The translations under genes and the position numbers were made by a program. This document shows, piece after piece, positions 10,145 through 19,563 of a DNA stretch of 64,000 nucleotides. Each line of letters opens with the position of its first letter. Positions within the stretch are counted from its first letter, which is position 1. The DNA is from Macrococcus hajekii. Its GTDB lineage: Bacteria > Bacillota > Bacilli > Staphylococcales > Staphylococcaceae. The stretch is taken from contig NZ_SCWE01000001.1 of the NCBI RefSeq assembly GCF_004359505.1, forward strand, positions 186,001 through 250,000, read 5' to 3'. The notes beneath the pieces are model-generated. The model was given only the letters and a program-made list of their open reading frames with translations, was not told where the DNA came from and made no database searches.

Positions 10145-10738
10145 ATGACAGTTATCGGATTAACGGGCGGTATCGCCAGTGGTAAATCAACAGTTGCCCA
10201 GTTACTTCAAGGGCAGGGCTTCGTTATAGTGGATGCAGATATTGCAGCGCGTCAGGCGGTTGCACCCGGTTCAGAAGGGCTCAGACAGGTGGCAGCAGCA
10301 TTTGGTCCGGATGCCGTACTGAATGGTGAAATGAATCGCGCATATATTGGTCAGCAAATTTTTCATGATGAGGACAAGCGGCATAAATTAAACAGTATTA
10401 TTCATCCTATTGTGAGGACCATTATGGAAGAGGAGAAAGAGGCTGCTCTCAGTGAAGGCCAAGATGTCATTATGGATATTCCGCTTCTCTATGAAAACAA
10501 GCTGGAAGAAACAGTGGACACCGTCTGGGTCGTCTACATACCGGAAAAACTGCAGCTTGAGCGATTGATGAAGCGTAATCAGTTATCAGAAGAAAGTGCA
10601 CGTGCTCGAATAACATCACAAATCTCAATAGAAGAGAAACGAAAACGTGCCGATATTGTCATTGATAACAGTGGAACATTAGAAGACCTTAAAATAAATG
10701 TCGACACAGTCGTGAAAGAATATTACAAATCTCACTAA
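10145..10738 (+). CDS. coaE: Dephospho-CoA kinase
   Basis: A 197-residue P-loop kinase that performs the last step of coenzyme A synthesis. The Walker A motif [12 protein letters not shown] is at the N-terminus, the DADIAAR segment binds substrate, and the lid region [17 protein letters not shown] is typical of the family. It lies 9 bp downstream of mutM and ends the polA operon before a hairpin terminator. Confidence 0.95.
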   Translation: MTVIGLTGGIASGKSTVAQLLQGQGFVIVDADIAARQAVAPGSEGLRQVAAAFGPDAVLNGEMNRAYIGQQIFHDEDKRHKLNSIIHPIVRTIMEEEKEAALSEGQDVIMDIPLLYENKLEETVDTVWVVYIPEKLQLERLMKRNQLSEESARARITSQISIEEKRKRADIVIDNSGTLEDLKINVDTVVKEYYKSH

Positions 10739-10741
10739 AAA

Positions 10742-10770
10742 AATGGAAGCAACCGCTTCCATCTTCTTTT
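10742..10770 (+). terminator. Terminator after coaE
   Basis: An 8-bp stem (ATGGAAGC with GCTTCCAT) and AACC loop are followed by the T-rich stretch CTTCTTTT. Confidence 0.75.
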
Positions 10771-10773
10771 CAT

Positions 10774-10795
10774 TATGTTATACTAATGACATAAA
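10774..10795 (+). promoter_or_regulatory. gapB promoter region with two CcpN-like boxes
   Basis: TATGTTATACT (10774-10784) fits the Bacillus CcpN operator consensus TRTGHYATAYW, as I recall it, at every position. AATGACATAAA (10785-10795) follows directly and fits 9 of 11 positions. The first box contains a plausible -10 element TATACT (10779-10784). In Bacillus, CcpN represses gapB and pckA on glucose by binding paired boxes at the promoter. Confidence 0.5.
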
Positions 10796-10821
10796 AGTAT
10801 AGCACAATAAGGAGATATGAC

Positions 10822-11832
10822 ATGACGACAAGAGTGGCAATTAATGGTTTAGGCAGAATTGGTAGAATGGTATTCCGTGCAGCAGCACTTAATGATGAGC
10901 TGGAGATTGTCGCAATCAATGCGAGCTATCCACCTGAAACATTGGCACATCTAATCAAGTACGATACCACACATGGTAAGTATGAACTTGATGTTGAACC
11001 GATTGATAATGGTCTTAAAGTAGGCGGCAAAGAAATCAAACTGGTCGCTGAACGTAATCCTGAATTACTACCTTGGAAAGAACTGAATATCGATATTGTC
11101 ATCGAAGCAACGGGTAAATTCAATGACGCTGAGAAAGCATCTGCACACTTAAAAGCAGGCGCTAAGAAAGTTCTTCTGACAGCGCCGGGTAAAGGTAATG
11201 TACAGACGATTGTGCGCGGTGTAAACTGTGAAGGTCTTGATATTGAGACTTATGAGGTGATTTCTAATGCTTCATGTACAACGAACTGTCTGGCTCCAGT
11301 AGCAAAAGTACTGAATGAAAAATTCGGTATCGAGAATGGTCTGATGACGACTGTGCATGCTTATACAAACGATCAGAAAAACTTGGATAACCCACATAAA
11401 GACTTACGTCGTGCACGTGCATGTGCGCAGAGTATCATTCCTACTTCAACAGGTGCGGCTAAAGCGTTAGCGCTTGTATTGCCTGAATTAGAAGGTAAAC
11501 TTCACGGTATGGCATTACGTGTACCGACAACGAATGTTTCACTTGTCGATTTAGTAGTTGACCTGAAGACTGATGTAACAGTTGAAGATGTCAACAACGC
11601 CTTCAAAGAAGCATCTGAGGGTGCACTGAAAGGTATTCTTGATATCACCTTTGAACCATTAGTCAGCGTTGACTTTAATACTAATCCAATGTCATCAATC
11701 GTCGATGGTCTGTCAACGATTGTGATGGATGGCAATAAAGTGAAAGTCCTTGCCTGGTATGATAATGAGTGGGGCTACTCAACTCGTGTTGTTGAACTTG
11801 CTGTATTAATGGGAGAAAAATTAGCTGACTAA
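10822..11832 (+). CDS. gapB: Glyceraldehyde-3-phosphate dehydrogenase, gluconeogenic (GapB)
   Basis: A 336-residue GAPDH with the Rossmann motif INGLGRIGRMVFR and the catalytic cysteine in SNASCTTNCLAP. The segment after the second strand reads AINASYPPETLAHL rather than the VND-type sequence of the glycolytic NAD enzyme, which points to the NADP-preferring GapB used in gluconeogenesis. Its place between coaE and nrdR matches gapB of Staphylococcus. CcpN-like boxes overlap its promoter. The ribosome-binding site is AAGGAG. Confidence 0.93.
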   Translation: MTTRVAINGLGRIGRMVFRAAALNDELEIVAINASYPPETLAHLIKYDTTHGKYELDVEPIDNGLKVGGKEIKLVAERNPELLPWKELNIDIVIEATGKFNDAEKASAHLKAGAKKVLLTAPGKGNVQTIVRGVNCEGLDIETYEVISNASCTTNCLAPVAKVLNEKFGIENGLMTTVHAYTNDQKNLDNPHKDLRRARACAQSIIPTSTGAAKALALVLPELEGKLHGMALRVPTTNVSLVDLVVDLKTDVTVEDVNNAFKEASEGALKGILDITFEPLVSVDFNTNPMSSIVDGLSTIVMDGNKVKVLAWYDNEWGYSTRVVELAVLMGEKLAD

Positions 11833-11843
11833 GAGATTAATGG

Positions 11844-11876
11844 AAATGAGCTGCTCAAAAAGAGCAGCTCATTTTT
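11844..11876. terminator. Bidirectional terminator between gapB and the SGNH gene
   Basis: A 12-bp perfect stem (AATGAGCTGCTC with GAGCAGCTCATT) with an A5 loop, flanked by T-rich and A-rich tracts, can serve both converging genes. Confidence 0.85.
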
Positions 11877-11877
11877 G

Positions 11878-12549
11878 TTATTTTGTCGTCAATACCTCAA
11901 TCTGTCTACTGAGGACTGCGGCCATGACATCATAGCCTTTAACGTGTGGATGCAGACCATCCTTCGTCAGCTCAGCATTTAATCGGTTATTGATGGTCAT
12001 CTCTTTATAGTAGTTGATGAAGGGAATAGCCATATCATCTGCCAGTCGCTCAATCTGACTATTGATTTCGGTGATAGCAGCAGCTCTGACACCTGACTGA
12101 TCCAGATGAGGACGATTAAGGGAGGTGACCGATGTGACTGCTATCGGAATATGGTGTTCTCTGCTCAGCACTATCATCGCTTTTATATCATTAACCGCCT
12201 GATCGATGATAGGACGGGCATCAGTGTCATCTGTCGCTTCACTTAAAGTTTTCGTATTATTGACACCGATTGATAATATGATTAAATCTGGCTTCAGCTG
12301 TAAGGCATCTGCCTCGAACCGACGCCTACAGTACATCGTATAGTCATCACTGACACCACGGTTGATGAGTCGTTTATTGTCTTTATGCCGGAAATAACTA
12401 TCGATATCCCAGTAGGCGGTGATGGAGTCACCGATAAAGACGATGCCGACATCATCATTGTGATAGAGAATCGCTTCATTTCTTCTGTTAAATTTCTCAC
12501 GCTCTTTATTGACGGGATTACCGTCTTCAAACTCTTCAAGTTCAATCAT
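11878..12549 (-). CDS. SGNH/GDSL-type hydrolase
   Basis: A 223-residue protein of the SGNH esterase/lipase superfamily. Block I is VFIGDSITAYW with the nucleophilic Ser, block III is LSIGVNN with the oxyanion Asn, and block V is DGLHPHVKGYD with the catalytic Asp and His. No signal peptide is visible, so it is probably cytoplasmic; the substrate is unknown. The ATG at 12549 is chosen because GAGGAGG lies 9 nt upstream; a longer start six codons earlier would place that site inside the gene. Confidence 0.85.
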   Translation of the reverse strand: MIELEEFEDGNPVNKEREKFNRRNEAILYHNDDVGIVFIGDSITAYWDIDSYFRHKDNKRLINRGVSDDYTMYCRRRFEADALQLKPDLIILSIGVNNTKTLSEATDDTDARPIIDQAVNDIKAMIVLSREHHIPIAVTSVTSLNRPHLDQSGVRAAAITEINSQIERLADDMAIPFINYYKEMTINNRLNAELTKDGLHPHVKGYDVMAAVLSRQIEVLTTK

Positions 12550-12666
12550 GCTGTGTCGCCTCCTCAAGTTATCTATCTATACCCCATTCTCTAAAGTCAT
12601 TAACGGTTTTGATGATTGCTTTAATCATGTATAATGAAGTGATACTAATTAAAGGAAGGCGATAGC

Positions 12667-13131
12667 ATGAAATGTCTGAAATGTGGTTATAATCAGTCAA
12701 AAGTTGTCGATTCAAGACATGCAGATGATTTGAATGCCATCAGAAGACGTCGTGAATGTGAACAATGTGGCACGCGTTTTACGACGTTCGAACGCATCGA
12801 GTTATCACCGCTCATCGTCGTCAAGAAAGATGGGACACGCGAGGCATTTAATCGGGACAAGGTTCTTCACGGCCTCGTACGTGCGTGTGAGAAAAGACCG
12901 GTGGCCTATGACGATCTTGAAAGAATTGCGAATGAAGTGGAATATCAGTTGCGTGAAAGTAGTCAGACAGAAGTATCATCTGTAGATATTGGTGAGCTGG
13001 TCATGGAACAGTTAATGGGACTTGATCAAGTATCATATGTCCGATTTGCTTCAGTCTATAAAGAATTTAAGGATATTGATCAGCTGCTGTCTACCATGCA
13101 GGGTATGCTGAGTGATAAGAATAAAAAGTAG
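12667..13131 (+). CDS. nrdR: Transcriptional repressor NrdR
   Basis: This 154-residue regulator controls ribonucleotide reductase genes in response to ATP/dATP. The N-terminal zinc ribbon has two Cys pairs (CLKC and CEQC) followed by GTRFTTFER, and the ATP-cone domain spans about residues 49-139. The length is standard for the family. It heads a transcription unit with dnaB and dnaI, an arrangement conserved in staphylococci that links nucleotide supply to replication initiation. Confidence 0.95.
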   Translation: MKCLKCGYNQSKVVDSRHADDLNAIRRRRECEQCGTRFTTFERIELSPLIVVKKDGTREAFNRDKVLHGLVRACEKRPVAYDDLERIANEVEYQLRESSQTEVSSVDIGELVMEQLMGLDQVSYVRFASVYKEFKDIDQLLSTMQGMLSDKNKK

Positions 13132-13139
13132 GTGTGTAC

Positions 13140-14471
13140 ATGCATTATTTTTCCGGAATAAGACCTGCTGACCGTTTTGTTGTAACGACCAATTATGTGG
13201 CGACCGGCTTAACAGAAGAGGTGCTGAAAAGACTCTATATTCCTTTGATAGGACTGGAAAGCATTGCGGTCTATCAATATATGACACAATTTCTGGACGA
13301 TACACAAGTATCAGATGAAGTGACGCATTATATTATTATGAATGAACTCAAGATGAATCTCAGTCACTTTGAGAAGCTGCGCTTTCGACTGGAGGGCATC
13401 GGTCTGATGAAGACATTTATGAAAATAAATGATGAGTCTCAGCATTTTGTCTATAAACTGATCAGTCCGGTGATGCCAGAACAGTTTTTCAATGATCCCA
13501 TGCTTTCTGTCTATCTCTATCAGACTGTTGGTAAAGAGCGGTTCAATCAGCTGAAACGTCACTTCAGTACAGCGGGAATTGATCTGACAGATTATAAGGA
13601 AGTCTCTAAAAATTATATCGATGTCTATGGTGCGCCGAAATCACCACCAAAAGAAATCTATGACAATAATGATGGTCTGATTAAAACAAGTACATCACTC
13701 GGTATACCGGTTCATCAGCAGACATTTGACTTTGATATGCTGGAGATGCTCTTGAAGCAGAATCTGATTACGAGGGAACAGCTGACAAAAGAGGTACGTG
13801 AACTGATCGCACAGTTGTCAGTGTTATATGATATTGCACCGACTGATATGCGCCGCATCGTCTTAAAATCCATGACATCTGATCAAGCGATATCACTTGA
13901 GGATCTAAGACGTAATGCGCGTGACTTCTATCAGTTTGAGCACGAAGGTAACTTGCCGACATTAACAGTGGCATCCGAACAGACGTCAGTACAGAAAGAA
14001 AAAACGCAGCTCAGCTGGTTTGAAATGATGGATACGACGAGTCCAATTGAGATGCTTGCCGCGTTCAGCAAGTCTGAACCGACGATGAAACAGAAACGGA
14101 TGATAGAAACTATTATTGAACGAGAAAAACTACCTTTTGGTGTGATGAACGTGCTTCTGCAGTACGTCATGCTCTCCAACGGAATGAAGCTGCCGCAGAC
14201 CTATATAGAAGAAATTGCCTCTAACTGGAAAAAACTGAAGCTGGATACGAGTGAGAAGGCATATCATCATGTCAAGAAAATGCAGCGTGAACAGAAAGAA
14301 CGTCAGCAGAGACCGGCTAAACAACGTGTAATGAAGTCATATGAGAAGACACCGGAGTGGCTTGAAAAAATGGAGCAGCCCGAGCAGCAGAAAGAACAGA
14401 ACATGGATCTTGAGGAAGAGAAACGTAAACTGGAAGCAGAACTTCAAAATTTTTGGAAGGAGGGTGAATAA
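13140..14471 (+). CDS. dnaB: Replication initiation and membrane attachment protein DnaB
   Basis: A 443-residue helicase-loader component that helps DnaD and DnaI place the replicative helicase at origins in Firmicutes. The N-terminal winged-helix region and the DnaB/DnaD-type domain near residues 300-390 (WFEMMDTTSPIEMLAAFSK, LPFGVMNVLLQYVMLSNGMKLP) fit the family. The C-terminus is a charged coiled-coil tail. The start is GTG at 13134 or ATG at 13140; TAGGTG spacing favours the ATG. It begins just after nrdR and overlaps dnaI by one base. Confidence 0.92.
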   Translation: MHYFSGIRPADRFVVTTNYVATGLTEEVLKRLYIPLIGLESIAVYQYMTQFLDDTQVSDEVTHYIIMNELKMNLSHFEKLRFRLEGIGLMKTFMKINDESQHFVYKLISPVMPEQFFNDPMLSVYLYQTVGKERFNQLKRHFSTAGIDLTDYKEVSKNYIDVYGAPKSPPKEIYDNNDGLIKTSTSLGIPVHQQTFDFDMLEMLLKQNLITREQLTKEVRELIAQLSVLYDIAPTDMRRIVLKSMTSDQAISLEDLRRNARDFYQFEHEGNLPTLTVASEQTSVQKEKTQLSWFEMMDTTSPIEMLAAFSKSEPTMKQKRMIETIIEREKLPFGVMNVLLQYVMLSNGMKLPQTYIEEIASNWKKLKLDTSEKAYHHVKKMQREQKERQQRPAKQRVMKSYEKTPEWLEKMEQPEQQKEQNMDLEEEKRKLEAELQNFWKEGE

Positions 14472-15388
14472 TGAAACCATTCAGTGCATTTGTCAAAAAT
14501 AATCCGGGTATTATGGCCAAGATAGAACAGGTTAAACGTGAGACGATCAATCATCCGGATATCAAACCGTTTATTGAAGAACATAATATAACAGAAGAGA
14601 TGATTGATAAGGACTTGACGATTCTCCAGGAATATAAGGATCAGTCGAAACTGTGCGAACGATGCGCGAGTTACGGCAAGTGTATCAACTTTGTCAAAGG
14701 ACATACACCCCGCCTCTATATAGAAGATGAGCGTATTAAAATCACCTATTCTCCTTGTCCGAATAAGAAAATACATGATGAAGAACAGCTGATGAAAGAA
14801 TATGTCACGGCGATGCATGTGCCTTATGAGACACTGAATGCGAAGATTAAGTCAATTGACCTGGACGGTACGGAACGCATCAATATTGTTAAGCGTGCCG
14901 TTGAAATCTGTAACGATATCGCAGCAGGGAAGCAGACGCGAGGCATGTATATTCACGGGAGCTTCGGTACCGGGAAATCTTATATACTGGGTGCGATTGC
15001 CAATCAGCTGAAAGAACGTCATATTTATACGACCATATTCTATGTGCCTGAGTTTCTTCGTGAACTGAAATCAGGTTTTAACGACGGTACTTATGAACAA
15101 AAACTGGACCGTGTTAAAAATAGTCCGGTTCTGATGCTCGATGATATCGGTTCAGAGGAGATGACGCCCTGGGTTCGGGATGAGGTGCTAGGTCCACTGT
15201 TCCATTATCGCATGATGAACCAGCTGCCGACATTCTTCTCGTCCAACTTCAATAAGGATGAACTGAGATTTCATTTTCAGCAGACGAAGAACGGTGAAGA
15301 GAAGACGAAAGCCTATCGGATGATGGAACGTATTGAAGCACTGACAGATGCTTATCCGCTGAACGGAAAGAATTATCGTCGCTCTTGA
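14471..15388 (+). CDS. dnaI: Primosomal protein / helicase loader DnaI
   Basis: A 305-residue AAA+ ATPase that loads the replicative helicase. The N-terminal zinc-binding region uses cysteines in CERCASYGKC and SPCPNKK. The AAA+ domain has Walker A GSFGTGKSY and Walker B VLMLDDIGSE. The start codon overlaps the dnaB stop, implying translational coupling. The stop codon overlaps the -35 box of the thrS leader promoter. Confidence 0.94.
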   Translation: MKPFSAFVKNNPGIMAKIEQVKRETINHPDIKPFIEEHNITEEMIDKDLTILQEYKDQSKLCERCASYGKCINFVKGHTPRLYIEDERIKITYSPCPNKKIHDEEQLMKEYVTAMHVPYETLNAKIKSIDLDGTERINIVKRAVEICNDIAAGKQTRGMYIHGSFGTGKSYILGAIANQLKERHIYTTIFYVPEFLRELKSGFNDGTYEQKLDRVKNSPVLMLDDIGSEEMTPWVRDEVLGPLFHYRMMNQLPTFFSSNFNKDELRFHFQQTKNGEEKTKAYRMMERIEALTDAYPLNGKNYRRS

Positions 15389-15412
15389 TTAATCTGTTGA
15401 AGGGTGTATAAT
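15385..15412 (+). promoter_or_regulatory. thrS promoter
   Basis: TTGATT and TATAAT are separated by 16 bp, just upstream of the T-box leader. The -35 box overlaps the dnaI stop codon. Confidence 0.7.
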
Positions 15413-15424
15413 ATAATCATAATC

Positions 15425-15645
15425 AAACGATTCAAATAATGATAAAGGATATGAGTCACAGTCTTTGTTACTTAGCGAGTCAGGGTAGGTGTGAGCCTGA
15501 TTAATAAAATGTGGACTTACTCCCTTTTTAAATTGACATCTAATCCATGTCCGGCTCAAGACCGTTATCTTATGCAGAGTTGCCGTAAGGCGATTAGGGT
15601 GGTACCGCGGAATGACTCCGTCCCTTTTGGGATGGGGTCTTTTTG
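15425..15645 (+). promoter_or_regulatory. T-box leader of thrS
   Basis: The T-box sequence GGGTGGTACCGCGG (15597-15610) pairs with the uncharged tRNA acceptor end. Upstream, the stem I pattern AGCGAGTCAGGGTAGGTG is present. Threonine codon ACT occurs at 15515-15517 and again at 15519-15521, where the specifier loop is expected. A terminator hairpin (GACTCCGTCCC with GGGATGGGGTC) followed by T5 ends at 15644. The leader would let thrS be read through when tRNA-Thr is uncharged. Confidence 0.93.
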
Positions 15646-15672
15646 TATTTAAAAATAGAAGGAGTGTTTAAT

Positions 15673-17601
15673 GTGAGTGAGATTAAAATCAAGTTTCCAG
15701 ATGGTAATGAAAAGAATTTTGATAGGGGTGTAACAACTGAAGAGATTGCTGCTTCAATCAGTCCAGGTCTTAAGAAAAAAGCATTAGCAGGAAAATTCAA
15801 CGGTCAGATGGTGGATCTGTCAACAGCACTTGAAACAGACGGAGGTATCGAGATCATTACACCTGAATCACCTGAAGGAATCGAGGTGCTGCGTCACTCG
15901 ACAGCTCACTTAATGGCGCAGGCGCTTAAACGGATATATGGTGATGTTCATTTCGGTGTAGGTCCTGTTATTGAGGAAGGTTTCTATTACGATTTTGATA
16001 TGGAGGAGAAAGTCTCAGCAGAGGATTTCGAGAATATCGAAAAAGTAATGCGTCAGATTATTGCAGAGAATGATAAGATCGAACGTCGTGTTGTCTCACG
16101 TGATGAAGCAAAGGCAGTTTTTAAAGATGATCCATATAAACAGGAACTGATCGATGCCATTCCGGAAGATGAGAATGTAACACTTTATTCTCAAGGTGAA
16201 TTCACTGACTTATGTCGTGGTGTCCACGTACCGTCGACTGGTAAAATCAAGGAGTTCAAACTGTTATCAGTAGCGGGTGCGTACTGGCGCGGTGACTCAG
16301 ATAATAAAATGCTGCAACGTATTTACGGTACAGCTTTCTTCGATAAGAAAGAACTTAAAAAACACCTTCAGTTGCTTGAAGAGCGTAAAGAACGCGATCA
16401 CCGTAAAATCGGTAAAGAGATGGAACTCTTCACTACTAATCCGTTAATTGGGGCAGGACTTCCATTATGGCTGCCAAACGGTGCGACAATCCGTCGTGAA
16501 CTTGAGCGCTATATCGTCGATAAAGAAGTGGCACTTGGTTATGATCACGTCTATACACCAGTAATGGGTTCATCTGAACTGTATAAGACGTCAGGTCACT
16601 GGGATCATTACCAGGATGATATGTTCCCTGTGATGGAGCTTGATAACGAGACATTCGTACTGCGTCCTATGAACTGTCCTCACCATATGATGATCTATAA
16701 AAACAGACCACACAGCTACCGTGAATTACCTATTCGTATTGCTGAACTAGGTACAATGCACCGTTACGAAGCAAGTGGTGCTGTATCAGGCTTACAGCGT
16801 GTCCGCGGTATGACTTTAAACGATGCGCATATCTTCGTTCGTCCTGATCAAATCAAGGATGAGTTCAAACGAGTCGTTGAGCTTGTCATCGATGTCTACG
16901 AAGATTTCAATTTCAAAGACTACAAATTCCGTCTGTCTTACCGTGATCCGGAAGATACTGAGAAATACTTCCAGGATGATGAGATGTGGGAAAAAGCACA
17001 GAGCATGCTGAAAGAAGCCGTTGATGAAATGGGTCTTAATTATGAAGAAGCACCAGGCGAAGCGGCATTCTATGGTCCCAAGCTTGATGTTCAGGTTAAA
17101 ACAGCACTCGGCAAGGAAGAGACATTATCGACTGTTCAGCTCGACTTCCTGTTACCCCAGAAATTTGACTTAACATATATCGGCAGTGATGGTCAGGATC
17201 ACCGTCCAGTTGTTATTCACCGTGGTGTCATCTCAACGATGGAACGTTTCGTTGCCTTCTTAACTGAAGAATACAAAGGGGCTTATCCAACATGGCTTGC
17301 ACCAAATCAGCTTGAAATCATTCCGGTTTCAAATGAAGTACATTATGACTATGCACGTGCTTTATATGATGAACTGAAGTCTCAAGGCGTTCGCTGCCAT
17401 ATTGATGACCGTGAAGAGAAGATGGGCTATAAGATCCGTGAAGCACAGATGCATAAAGTCCCTTATCAGGTCGTTGTAGGTGATAAAGAAGTCGAAAATA
17501 ATGAAGTGAATGTCCGTCGTTACGGTCAGAAAAATTCAGAGACTATGGAGCGCGACGAGTTCATCTGGCAGCTCGTTGACGAAATTCGTCTCAAAAAATA
17601 A
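15673..17601 (+). CDS. thrS: Threonine--tRNA ligase
   Basis: A 642-residue class II synthetase. It has an N-terminal TGS domain, an editing domain with the [11 protein letters not shown] zinc/editing motif, the catalytic core with motif 2 ([21 protein letters not shown]) and motif 3 region, and a C-terminal anticodon-binding domain ([14 protein letters not shown] onward). The start is GTG at 15673, placed 8 nt after AAGGAG. An ATG at 15671 is out of frame and closes at once, and a TTG at 15643 lies in the leader terminator. Confidence 0.96.
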   Translation: MSEIKIKFPDGNEKNFDRGVTTEEIAASISPGLKKKALAGKFNGQMVDLSTALETDGGIEIITPESPEGIEVLRHSTAHLMAQALKRIYGDVHFGVGPVIEEGFYYDFDMEEKVSAEDFENIEKVMRQIIAENDKIERRVVSRDEAKAVFKDDPYKQELIDAIPEDENVTLYSQGEFTDLCRGVHVPSTGKIKEFKLLSVAGAYWRGDSDNKMLQRIYGTAFFDKKELKKHLQLLEERKERDHRKIGKEMELFTTNPLIGAGLPLWLPNGATIRRELERYIVDKEVALGYDHVYTPVMGSSELYKTSGHWDHYQDDMFPVMELDNETFVLRPMNCPHHMMIYKNRPHSYRELPIRIAELGTMHRYEASGAVSGLQRVRGMTLNDAHIFVRPDQIKDEFKRVVELVIDVYEDFNFKDYKFRLSYRDPEDTEKYFQDDEMWEKAQSMLKEAVDEMGLNYEEAPGEAAFYGPKLDVQVKTALGKEETLSTVQLDFLLPQKFDLTYIGSDGQDHRPVVIHRGVISTMERFVAFLTEEYKGAYPTWLAPNQLEIIPVSNEVHYDYARALYDELKSQGVRCHIDDREEKMGYKIREAQMHKVPYQVVVGDKEVENNEVNVRRYGQKNSETMERDEFIWQLVDEIRLKK

Positions 17602-17603
17602 GG

Positions 17604-17632
17604 TTGCCTCACAGACTTTAATGCGTTATAGT
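17604..17632 (+). promoter_or_regulatory. lysP leader promoter
   Basis: TTGCCT (17604-17609) and TATAGT (17627-17632) are 17 bp apart, directly after the thrS stop codon and upstream of the lysine riboswitch. Confidence 0.6.
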
Positions 17633-17654
17633 ATAAACAAATAAATATTCCTCA

Positions 17655-17864
17655 AGAAGAGGTAGAGGTCGCGACAACGATCAGTAGTGCTGCAGATACG
17701 GTATCACGTAAGGGAAGCAGTGTGAAAGGCAATGTCGCCGAAGTATCCGGTAAGTGATAACAGCAGGGTACTGGGCTGATATAGAAGATATATCAGACTG
17801 TCACATTTGTGATGCGCTACTTAACTGATTTATCAGGCGTGCATCTTTAGATGTGCGCCTTTTC
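17655..17864 (+). promoter_or_regulatory. Lysine riboswitch (L box) with terminator
   Basis: The region has the conserved lysine-aptamer blocks: AGAGGTCGCGACAACGATCAGTA near the 5' end, AAGGGAAGC, a CTGGGCTG block, and the closing segment GTCACATTTGTGATGCGCTAC. A terminator (stem GGCGTGCATC with GATGTGCGCC, TTTT) follows at 17836-17863. The gene behind it is a lysine permease, which fits: lysine would switch off its own uptake by transcription termination. Confidence 0.92.
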
Positions 17865-17888
17865 TGATGAAATAGAAGGTGGTTTAAT

Positions 17889-19385
17889 ATGAGTGGAAAT
17901 AATGAAGTACAGCGTCTCCTGAAACCTCGACACATCTCCATGATTGCAATTGGTGGCTGTATCGGTACAGGTTTATTTATGACTTCAGGTGGTGCAATTA
18001 GAGATGCAGGGCCAGGCGGTGCCTTACTTGCATTCGCAATCATCGGGATTATGGTTTTCTTCCTGATGACAAGTTTAGGGGAGATGGCAACTTATCTGCC
18101 AATCTCTGGCTCTTTTTCAACTTATGCGACTCGATTCGTCGATCCGTCGCTTGGGTTTGCTCTAGGATGGAATTACTGGTTTAACTGGGTTATTACAGTA
18201 GCAGCGGACGTCAGTATAGCAGCAAGCGTCATTAAATACTGGGAGCCCCTCAACTTTCTCCCGGGCTGGGCGTGGAGTCTCGCCTTTCTGGCGATTATCT
18301 TCCTGCTCAATACATTATCAGTCAGAGTGTATGGTGAAAGTGAATACTGGTTCGCTATCGTCAAGGTTATTACAGTTATCCTATTTTTAATCATCGGTGT
18401 CCTGACGATATTTGGTATACTCGGCGGCGAATATATCGGACTTCAGAATTTTACAACTGGTGATGCACCATTCGTCGGTGAAGGTCTGACAGGATCATTC
18501 CTGACCATTCTCGGTGTTTTCCTTGTTGCGGGATTCAGCTTCCAGGGAACAGAGCTGGTCGGTATTACAGCAGGGGAATCGGAAGAACCGGAAAAAACGA
18601 TTCCTAAAGCTATTAAGCAAGTATTCTGGCGTATTCTGATTTTCTATATTCTTTCTATTTTAGTGATTGGATTAATCATTCCTTATACAAACCCGAATCT
18701 GATGGGTGGAAACAGTATTTCAAAATCTCCATTCACACTTGTTTTTGAAAATGCAGGACTTGCGTTTGCTGCTTCCTTTATGAACGCTGTTATCCTGACT
18801 TCAATTCTGTCAGCAGGTAATTCAGGCATGTATGCCTCTACTCGTATGCTTTATGCAATGGGGAAAGATGGTTTAGCATCGCGTAAGTTCTCAGAAACAA
18901 ATTCAAAAGGGGTACCTATTCCGAGTCTTCTTGCTACTTTTGTTGTGATTCTCATCATCTTTATGGTAGAGCGTGTAGCAAGTGGTGCTTATGAATATAT
19001 CGTAGCGGCAAGTGGTCTGACAGGCTTTATCGCATGGCTCGGTATCGCGATCAGTCATTACCGTTTCAGACGTGCCTTCTACAGACAGAACAAAGATTTA
19101 TCAGTATTGAAATATAAAGCGATGTGGTTCCCGTTCGGTCCGATATTCGCATTTGTACTCTGTCTGTTTGTGATCATTGGTCAGGATACAGATCTGATCC
19201 TGCACGGTGATTTTGATATGAATGGTTTCCTGATTACTTACATGGGGATTCCGATCTTCCTGGCATTTTACTTGTATCATAAGTTACGTTATAAAACGAA
19301 AAAAATACCGCTGGAAAAAGTCGACCTTTCTCAATCCACTGATATGAGTGAATATGAGAAAATAGATGTTGACATCCCGAACTAA
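17889..19385 (+). CDS. lysP: Lysine-specific permease
   Basis: A 498-residue transporter of the AAT/APC family with about 12 hydrophobic helices. The N-terminus has IGGCIGTGLFMTSGGAI, and the family block FQGTELVGITAGESEEPEKTIP is near residue 225. Substrate assignment rests on the lysine riboswitch in its leader and on lysP lying between thrS and infC in staphylococci. The C-terminal tail is charged and cytoplasmic. The ribosome-binding site is GAAGGTGG. Confidence 0.93.
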   Translation: MSGNNEVQRLLKPRHISMIAIGGCIGTGLFMTSGGAIRDAGPGGALLAFAIIGIMVFFLMTSLGEMATYLPISGSFSTYATRFVDPSLGFALGWNYWFNWVITVAADVSIAASVIKYWEPLNFLPGWAWSLAFLAIIFLLNTLSVRVYGESEYWFAIVKVITVILFLIIGVLTIFGILGGEYIGLQNFTTGDAPFVGEGLTGSFLTILGVFLVAGFSFQGTELVGITAGESEEPEKTIPKAIKQVFWRILIFYILSILVIGLIIPYTNPNLMGGNSISKSPFTLVFENAGLAFAASFMNAVILTSILSAGNSGMYASTRMLYAMGKDGLASRKFSETNSKGVPIPSLLATFVVILIIFMVERVASGAYEYIVAASGLTGFIAWLGIAISHYRFRRAFYRQNKDLSVLKYKAMWFPFGPIFAFVLCLFVIIGQDTDLILHGDFDMNGFLITYMGIPIFLAFYLYHKLRYKTKKIPLEKVDLSQSTDMSEYEKIDVDIPN

Positions 19386-19397
19386 TCCTGTTAAGAT
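19369..19397 (+). promoter_or_regulatory. infC operon promoter inside the lysP 3' end
   Basis: A consensus -35 TTGACA (19369-19374) and a -10 TAAGAT (19392-19397) are spaced by 17 bp. The promoter overlaps the last codons of lysP and is placed to start the infC leader. Confidence 0.7.
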
Positions 19398-19403
19398 TAA
19401 GTC

Positions 19404-19536
19404 TGTTGAATACGAAACGAACAAGCAGAAGCATCCCGCTTCTCACCCGAGGAACGCCACGAGCAGTGACCGGGTATATACATGGTTGCCATGTTTATTT
19501 TTACGCGGGTGCATTATGCACCCGCTTTTTTTGTTC
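19404..19536 (+). promoter_or_regulatory. L20-type leader RNA with terminator, upstream of infC
   Basis: The untranslated leader has a CCGCTTCTCACCC / CGAGCAGTGACCGGG core resembling the Firmicute ribosomal-protein L20 leader, and ends in a terminator (stem GCGGGTGCA with TGCACCCGC, then T7). In Bacillus, L20 binds this leader and stops transcription of infC-rpmI-rplT. The family assignment is from gene context and partial sequence memory. Confidence 0.7.
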
Positions 19537-19563
19537 GTCTAGTAAATCCAATAGGAGGTGTCA

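Noticed and set aside
15643-15673. Upstream TTG start and ATG at 15671 for thrS
   Set aside because: The TTG lies in the T-box terminator and the ATG is out of frame and followed by TGA; the ribosome-binding site fits GTG at 15673.
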